Assembly: GCF_000309385.1 (NCBI RefSeq)
Contig: NZ_JH976537.1
Location: forward strand, 2,374,966 to 2,438,965
DNA length: 64,000 nucleotides
DNA from: Nodosilinea nodulosa PCC 7104
GTDB taxonomy: Bacteria; Cyanobacteriota; Cyanobacteriia; Phormidesmidales; Phormidesmidaceae
Direction: 5' to 3'
In this document: in pieces, positions 59,977 through 64,000 of the stretch
How the letters are laid out: each line of letters begins with the position of its first letter
How positions within the stretch are numbered: the first letter of the stretch is position 1
Made by a program: the position numbers and the translations under genes
The notes under the pieces: model-generated
Seen by the model: only the letters and a program-made list of their open reading frames with translations
Told to the model about the DNA's origin: nothing
The model's database searches: none

Positions 59977-62900
59977 ATGCAAATTCTCCACGGCACCTGG
60001 ATACCGCAGCCCGCAGCCTTTGTGCAGACGGGAGCTTTTTGCCTGTGGATAGAAACTGACCAAAAAAGTCGCCGTCGGTTGCCGCCGCAAACGCATCCTT
60101 GCCATCTGCCGGAGGCCGACCTGGCGACGGTGTTGGCCGATGAGCTGGGGCTAAAATCCTCCGATCGCCGCCCCCTAGACGCTTTCATTACCCCCCGCAC
60201 ATTCCTGCTGCCCACCGCAGACGATCAGCCCCTGCCCTCGCTAGAGCTATCCCGCTATTTAGAACTGGAGATGCCGGAACGCTTCGGCTGGCAATACTGG
60301 CAGGTCGATTGCTACGCCATTCCCATCCTCAGCGACATCATCAAGGCCCTCAACGATCTGCACTTTTTGACCGTCTACAACCTGGCTGAGGTGCAACTGG
60401 GGGCCGATCTGCTGTTTTGGTACCACTACACCCAGAGCTTTAAGCAAGTCATTCTGCGCGATCAGTACATTCCGGCGCTGAAGTATCGGCAGGTAGAGGT
60501 TCCAAAGACAACCCGACGCAAAGCGGGGACTAAGACGACAAAAAAACAAGCGGCGAAACCAGAGCCGGAGTTTGAGATTTATCCAGGCTGGGAGATCATC
60601 GGCGATCGCTACCACGAGCACCTGCAAACTTATGTGGACTACATGCCGCTGCTCTGCGTTGCCGGGTTTGAGGACCCACCCCAGTCCTTCCGAGAGCCGA
60701 TGTTCTATGACCGGGAAACCCTGCTGCGCCACTTCTCGGAATGCTGGCTGGACGACCTGGTGAAGGGCACGGCCATGCCCCAGAGCTATCTCAAAACCGT
60801 TGAAGACACCCTGATTCAAGACTGTTTGCAGGGCAGGACTCCGGGAAAATCGGCGGCGGATCTGGAGCGGTATCAGCAGTGGCAGGGCTGGCGCGATCGC
60901 ATCAGCCGCTCCGAAACCGCCGCCCCCTTCCACATCGGCTTCCGCCTGGAAGAACCCGCCACCCCAGACTCCCCCTGGCACATCCAGTTCCTCGTTGCCC
61001 CCAAGGATGACCCTTCCTTGCAAATTGCTCTGGAAGACTTTTGGCAACTGCGGGGCAAGAAACAAGCTCAGCTGCGCCAGCACCTGGGAGACAATTTTGA
61101 GCAGCATCTATTGATGAATCTGGGCTACGCCGCCCGCATTTATCCCAAGTTTTGGGACGGCCTCGAAACCGACCAGCCCGTCGGCATTCCTGTCGATCTC
61201 GACACCGCCTTTAGCTTCCTGAAAGAATCCGCCTGGGTGCTGGAAGATGCGGGCTACAAAGTCATCGTCCCCGCCTGGTGGACGCCCAAGGGTCGCCAGC
61301 GGGCCAAGGTGCGGCTGCGGGCCAAGGGCAAATCGGTAAGCGGCGGCGACAAATCGAAGGGCTACTTTTCTTACGACACCCTGGTGCAGTACCAGTACGA
61401 CCTGGCGATCGGCGATCAGCCCGTCACTGAGACCGAGTGGCAGCAGCTCGTCAGCGCTAAGTCGCCCCTGGTCAAGTTTCGCGGCCAGTGGATGGAGCTC
61501 GACCAGGACAAAATGCAGCAAATGCTGGAGTTTTGGCAGCAGCAGCAGGCCGAAAACCCCGAGATGAGCCTGCTCGACTTCATGCGCCTGACCAGCGGCG
61601 AGGCCGACGATGATCTGGAGGTGGAGTTCGATCGCGACGATGCCCTGGCCACCATGCTCACCCAGCTCAGCGACAAAACCCGCCTCGAACTCACTCCCGA
61701 CCCCAACCAACTCCAGGGCCACCTGCGCGACTACCAAAAGCGCGGCCTCTCCTGGCTGCACTACCTAGAGAATTTGGGCCTAAACGGGTGCCTGGCCGAC
61801 GACATGGGCCTGGGCAAAACCGTGCAGGTGATCGCCCGCCTGATTCAAGAGCGCGAAGAAGCGGCTCAGAACGGTGGTCAAAAACTGCCGCCCACCCTGC
61901 TGATTGCACCGACCTCTGTTGTCGGCAACTGGGAACATGAAATTCACAAGTTTGCGCCGCACCTGCGGGCGGTGGTGCACCACGGGGGCGATCGCAGCTC
62001 AGATACCAAAGCCTTCAAAGCAATCTGCCGCGACCACGACGTGGTGATCACCTCCTTCACCCTGGCCCGCAAAGACGCCAAGCTGCTGGAGGGCGTCACC
62101 TGGCACCGCATCGTGCTCGACGAAGCCCAGAATATCAAAAACCCCAAAACCGCCCAGACCAAAGCCATTCTCAAGCTCAACGCCAACCACCGCCTGGCCC
62201 TCACCGGCACCCCGGTCGAAAACCGCTTGATGGATCTGTGGTCGATTTTCAACTTTCTCAACCCCGGCTACCTGGGCACCCAGAGCCAGTTTCGCAAACA
62301 GTTCGAGCTGCCCATCCAAAAAGAAAACAGCCCCGCCCGCTCCGCCACCCTCAAAAAGCTAGTGGAACCCTTTATTCTGCGGCGGCTCAAAACCGACCAG
62401 TCGATCATCAAGGACCTGCCCGACAAGGTGGAGCAAAAGCTGTTCTGCAACCTCACCCCCGAGCAGGCATCGCTGTACGAAGCCGTGCTCAAAGATGTCA
62501 CCGAGCAGATCGAAACCAGCGAGGGCATTCAGCGCCAGGGGCTGATTCTCTCTACCCTGACCAAGCTAAAGCAAATTTGCAACCACCCTCGCCAATTTTT
62601 GCAGGATAACAGCGACTTTACGCCGGAGCGATCGCACAAACTCAGCCGCCTGCTCGAAATGCTCGACGAAGTGGTGGCCGAAGGCGAAAGCGCCCTGGTC
62701 TTCAGCCAGTTCCGCGAAATTGGCGACGCCCTGGAGCACCACCTGCGCCACACCTGCCGCTACAACACCTACTACATCCACGGCGGCACCAACCGCAAAA
62801 AGCGCGAGCAAATGATCGCCGAGTTTCAAGACCCCGACAGCGAGCCCGCCATCTTTGTGCTGTCGCTCAAGGCCGCTGGGGTCGGCATCACCCTCACCCA

Positions 62901-63174
62901 GGCCAACCACGTCTTCCACTTCGATCGCTGGTGGAACCCCGCTGTCGAAGACCAGGCCACCGATCGCGCCTTTCGCATTGGCCAAAAGAAAAATGTCTTT
63001 GTCCACAAGTTCGTCGCCATGGGCACGCTGGAAGAACGCATCGACCAGATGATTGAGGATAAGAAAAAGCTGGCGGGGGCGATCGTCGGTGCCGACGAAT
63101 CGTGGCTGACGGAGTTAGACAACGATGCCTTCAAACAACTCATCGCCCTCAACAAAAGCGCCATCATGGATTGA
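59977..63174 (+). CDS. SNF2-family DNA/RNA helicase-like ATPase
   Basis: A 1065-residue protein. A long N-terminal part (about 1-570) typical of bacterial SNF2 proteins includes YHYTQSFKQVILRDQYIPAL and AWVLEDAGYKVIVPAWWTP. The motor (about 580-1065) has Walker A DDMGLGKTVQVI, the DEAQ box VLDEAQNIKNPKTAQ, motif III ALTGTPVENRLMDLWS, motif V SLKAAGVGITLTQA and motif VI DQATDRAFRIGQ. It is a DNA-translocating ATPase likely involved in removing or remodelling DNA-bound protein such as RNA polymerase. I start at 59977 (MQILHGTWIPQ); the frame runs 62 codons upstream into the divergent gene. Confidence 0.92.
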   Translation: MQILHGTWIPQPAAFVQTGAFCLWIETDQKSRRRLPPQTHPCHLPEADLATVLADELGLKSSDRRPLDAFITPRTFLLPTADDQPLPSLELSRYLELEMPERFGWQYWQVDCYAIPILSDIIKALNDLHFLTVYNLAEVQLGADLLFWYHYTQSFKQVILRDQYIPALKYRQVEVPKTTRRKAGTKTTKKQAAKPEPEFEIYPGWEIIGDRYHEHLQTYVDYMPLLCVAGFEDPPQSFREPMFYDRETLLRHFSECWLDDLVKGTAMPQSYLKTVEDTLIQDCLQGRTPGKSAADLERYQQWQGWRDRISRSETAAPFHIGFRLEEPATPDSPWHIQFLVAPKDDPSLQIALEDFWQLRGKKQAQLRQHLGDNFEQHLLMNLGYAARIYPKFWDGLETDQPVGIPVDLDTAFSFLKESAWVLEDAGYKVIVPAWWTPKGRQRAKVRLRAKGKSVSGGDKSKGYFSYDTLVQYQYDLAIGDQPVTETEWQQLVSAKSPLVKFRGQWMELDQDKMQQMLEFWQQQQAENPEMSLLDFMRLTSGEADDDLEVEFDRDDALATMLTQLSDKTRLELTPDPNQLQGHLRDYQKRGLSWLHYLENLGLNGCLADDMGLGKTVQVIARLIQEREEAAQNGGQKLPPTLLIAPTSVVGNWEHEIHKFAPHLRAVVHHGGDRSSDTKAFKAICRDHDVVITSFTLARKDAKLLEGVTWHRIVLDEAQNIKNPKTAQTKAILKLNANHRLALTGTPVENRLMDLWSIFNFLNPGYLGTQSQFRKQFELPIQKENSPARSATLKKLVEPFILRRLKTDQSIIKDLPDKVEQKLFCNLTPEQASLYEAVLKDVTEQIETSEGIQRQGLILSTLTKLKQICNHPRQFLQDNSDFTPERSHKLSRLLEMLDEVVAEGESALVFSQFREIGDALEHHLRHTCRYNTYYIHGGTNRKKREQMIAEFQDPDSEPAIFVLSLKAAGVGITLTQANHVFHFDRWWNPAVEDQATDRAFRIGQKKNVFVHKFVAMGTLEERIDQMIEDKKKLAGAIVGADESWLTELDNDAFKQLIALNKSAIMD

Positions 63175-63274
63175 TGCAACCCCTAATCTGGGCATTAGTC
63201 TTCATTGGTGCTGATCACTTCTCTGTTGCCTTCTCGCTCGTACAATTTAGATGTAGCTTCAACCTGCTCCTACC

Positions 63275-63511
63275 ATGAGCCCCAAACTGGCCCTTCACCA
63301 AGCCATTGAAACCCTTAGCGACCCTGAGTGCAGCAAACTCCTCCTGCTGATCAACACCTGGCACAATTCCGTTGCCCCCGCCCTGGTTCAGTTGGCGGAG
63401 AACTCTACCTTTCAAGTCCCCTCCCAGACCCTACCGATTTTCCCTAGCGTGGTTCCTATTCATGCCGAGGGGCCAACCGCCTCTGCCCAATTAATTGAGG
63501 AACGTCGTTGA
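63275..63511 (+). CDS. Putative antitoxin of a VapBC-like pair
   Basis: A 78-residue protein: helix (KLALHQAIETLSDPECSKLLL), then a polar region with short hydrophobic words (IFPSVVPIHAEG). No clear DNA-binding motif is visible, so it is called an antitoxin mainly because its stop codon TGA overlaps the TTG start of a PIN toxin by 4 bp, the usual antitoxin-toxin arrangement. Confidence 0.6.
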   Translation: MSPKLALHQAIETLSDPECSKLLLLINTWHNSVAPALVQLAENSTFQVPSQTLPIFPSVVPIHAEGPTASAQLIEERR

Positions 63512-63954
63512 AGGTTGATTATGTAGATGCCAGCGCCTGGGTCAAGCGCTACTACCAAGAGCCGGGCACCGAAGCAACCCAAGCTCTTTTTGTAGAAGGA
63601 GCCGTTTTGGCTTGTGCCTCTCTGGGGCCAGTCGAGGTGCTGGCAACTTTATCGCGAAAACGGAAGGCCCGCCAAATTAGCCAAGCTCAGCTTCAGCAGA
63701 AGCGGCTTAACCTTGAGGCTGACTGGCAACAGTTTATTCAGGTGCAGTTTTCCGCAGAAGTGCTAGAAAAGGCACTGACACTGGCGGCAGACCTATCTCT
63801 GAGAGGAGCGGATGCTGTGCATTTGGATTCTGCCATAGTGCTCCAGCAAAATCTACCAACCCTGGAAGGCTTTAGGCTAGTGTGCTGTGACAACGAATTG
63901 CTAGAAGCAGCCCAGCAGATGGGCATAACAACATTCAATCCAGCGTCTTGCTGA
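63508..63954 (+). CDS. PIN-domain toxin (VapC-like)
   Basis: A 148-residue PIN-domain RNase from a TTG start. Acidic active-site positions are seen in VDYVDASAWVKRYY (Asp near residue 6), SLGPVEVLATLSRK (Glu, about 45), RGADAVHLDSAIVL (Asp, about 95-101) and VCCDNELLEAA (Asp, about 131). It should cleave tRNA or rRNA when unbound. The gene pair lies 100 bp downstream of the SNF2 gene; the toxin ends 46 bp from the window edge. Confidence 0.85.
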   Translation: MKVDYVDASAWVKRYYQEPGTEATQALFVEGAVLACASLGPVEVLATLSRKRKARQISQAQLQQKRLNLEADWQQFIQVQFSAEVLEKALTLAADLSLRGADAVHLDSAIVLQQNLPTLEGFRLVCCDNELLEAAQQMGITTFNPASC

Positions 63955-64000
63955 GAACGCAGAGCCAGATGCTCACGTCTGCCTCTGCTACCTGTGGCAA

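Overview
The window is chromosomal DNA from a cyanobacterium. It carries an orange carotenoid protein with its fluorescence recovery protein, a CrtW ketolase, NblA- and NblB-type phycobilisome degradation proteins, a DesC-type acyl-lipid desaturase, a tmRNA with the cyanobacterial tag ANTIVPFARKAAPVAA, and very many HIP1-type GCGATCGC / GGCGATCGCC octamers. The DNA is visibly GC-rich. A Leptolyngbya/Nodosilinea-like filament is my guess, and the window cannot prove it.

Layout. 1-11.6 kb: mostly core genes (a TPR protein cut by the window edge, a TetR fusion divergent from desC, purS-purQ, a Fur/Zur regulator, glgX, eno), with a BrnT/BrnA toxin-antitoxin pair inserted. 11.7-18 kb: an S9 peptidase divergent from a membrane CHAT-TPR protein, then a lipid kinase with a methylglyoxal-synthase-like N-terminus. 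18.5-25 kb: tmRNA, a small tandem-repeat protein, rpmA/rplU, a GDSL hydrolase, a DUF4268-like protein, YchJ, an acyltransferase, tRNA-Thr and tRNA-Tyr. 25-30.8 kb: small cyanobacterial proteins, an anti-sigma-type ATPase, NblB, a CBS protein, an M42 peptidase and a phospholipase D with an EF-hand.

30.8-41.4 kb is an accessory block. It starts with a helix-turn-helix gene flanked by eight TCCTGAGGAC-like sites arranged as four pairs with 12-bp spacing. The downstream set fronts a predicted minus-strand small RNA. Next comes a candidate uptake-and-oxidation cluster: an amidohydrolase, two paralogous Rieske oxygenases with a PchB-like isochorismate lyase/chorismate mutase between them, and an ABC importer (permease, ATPase, Tat-exported lipoprotein). 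A divergent GntR regulator sits at its head. An MNT/HEPN toxin-antitoxin pair lies inside the block and a second BrnT/BrnA copy closes it. 42-47.6 kb holds a DMT transporter, gluconate permease and kinase, and RsgA.

48.4-53.7 kb is a plastic region. It has a 21-bp tandem-repeat array, a structured RNA candidate, an IS701-like element that precisely splits a small conserved gene (4-bp GATC duplication), an HNH nuclease pair, a TIR protein with a PUA/EVE-like C-terminus, and decayed DUF2283 modules. 54.2-57.1 kb is a photoprotection cluster, frp-ocp-crtW-nblA, all on the minus strand. The window ends with an FAD oxidoreductase, a PfkB sugar kinase, a large SNF2 helicase and a VapBC-like pair.

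Most interesting candidates for new biology are the Rieske/PchB/ABC/amidohydrolase cluster, the helix-turn-helix gene with its paired sites and small RNA, the TIR-PUA/EVE fusion, and the TetR regulator fused to a catalytically dead recombinase-like domain.
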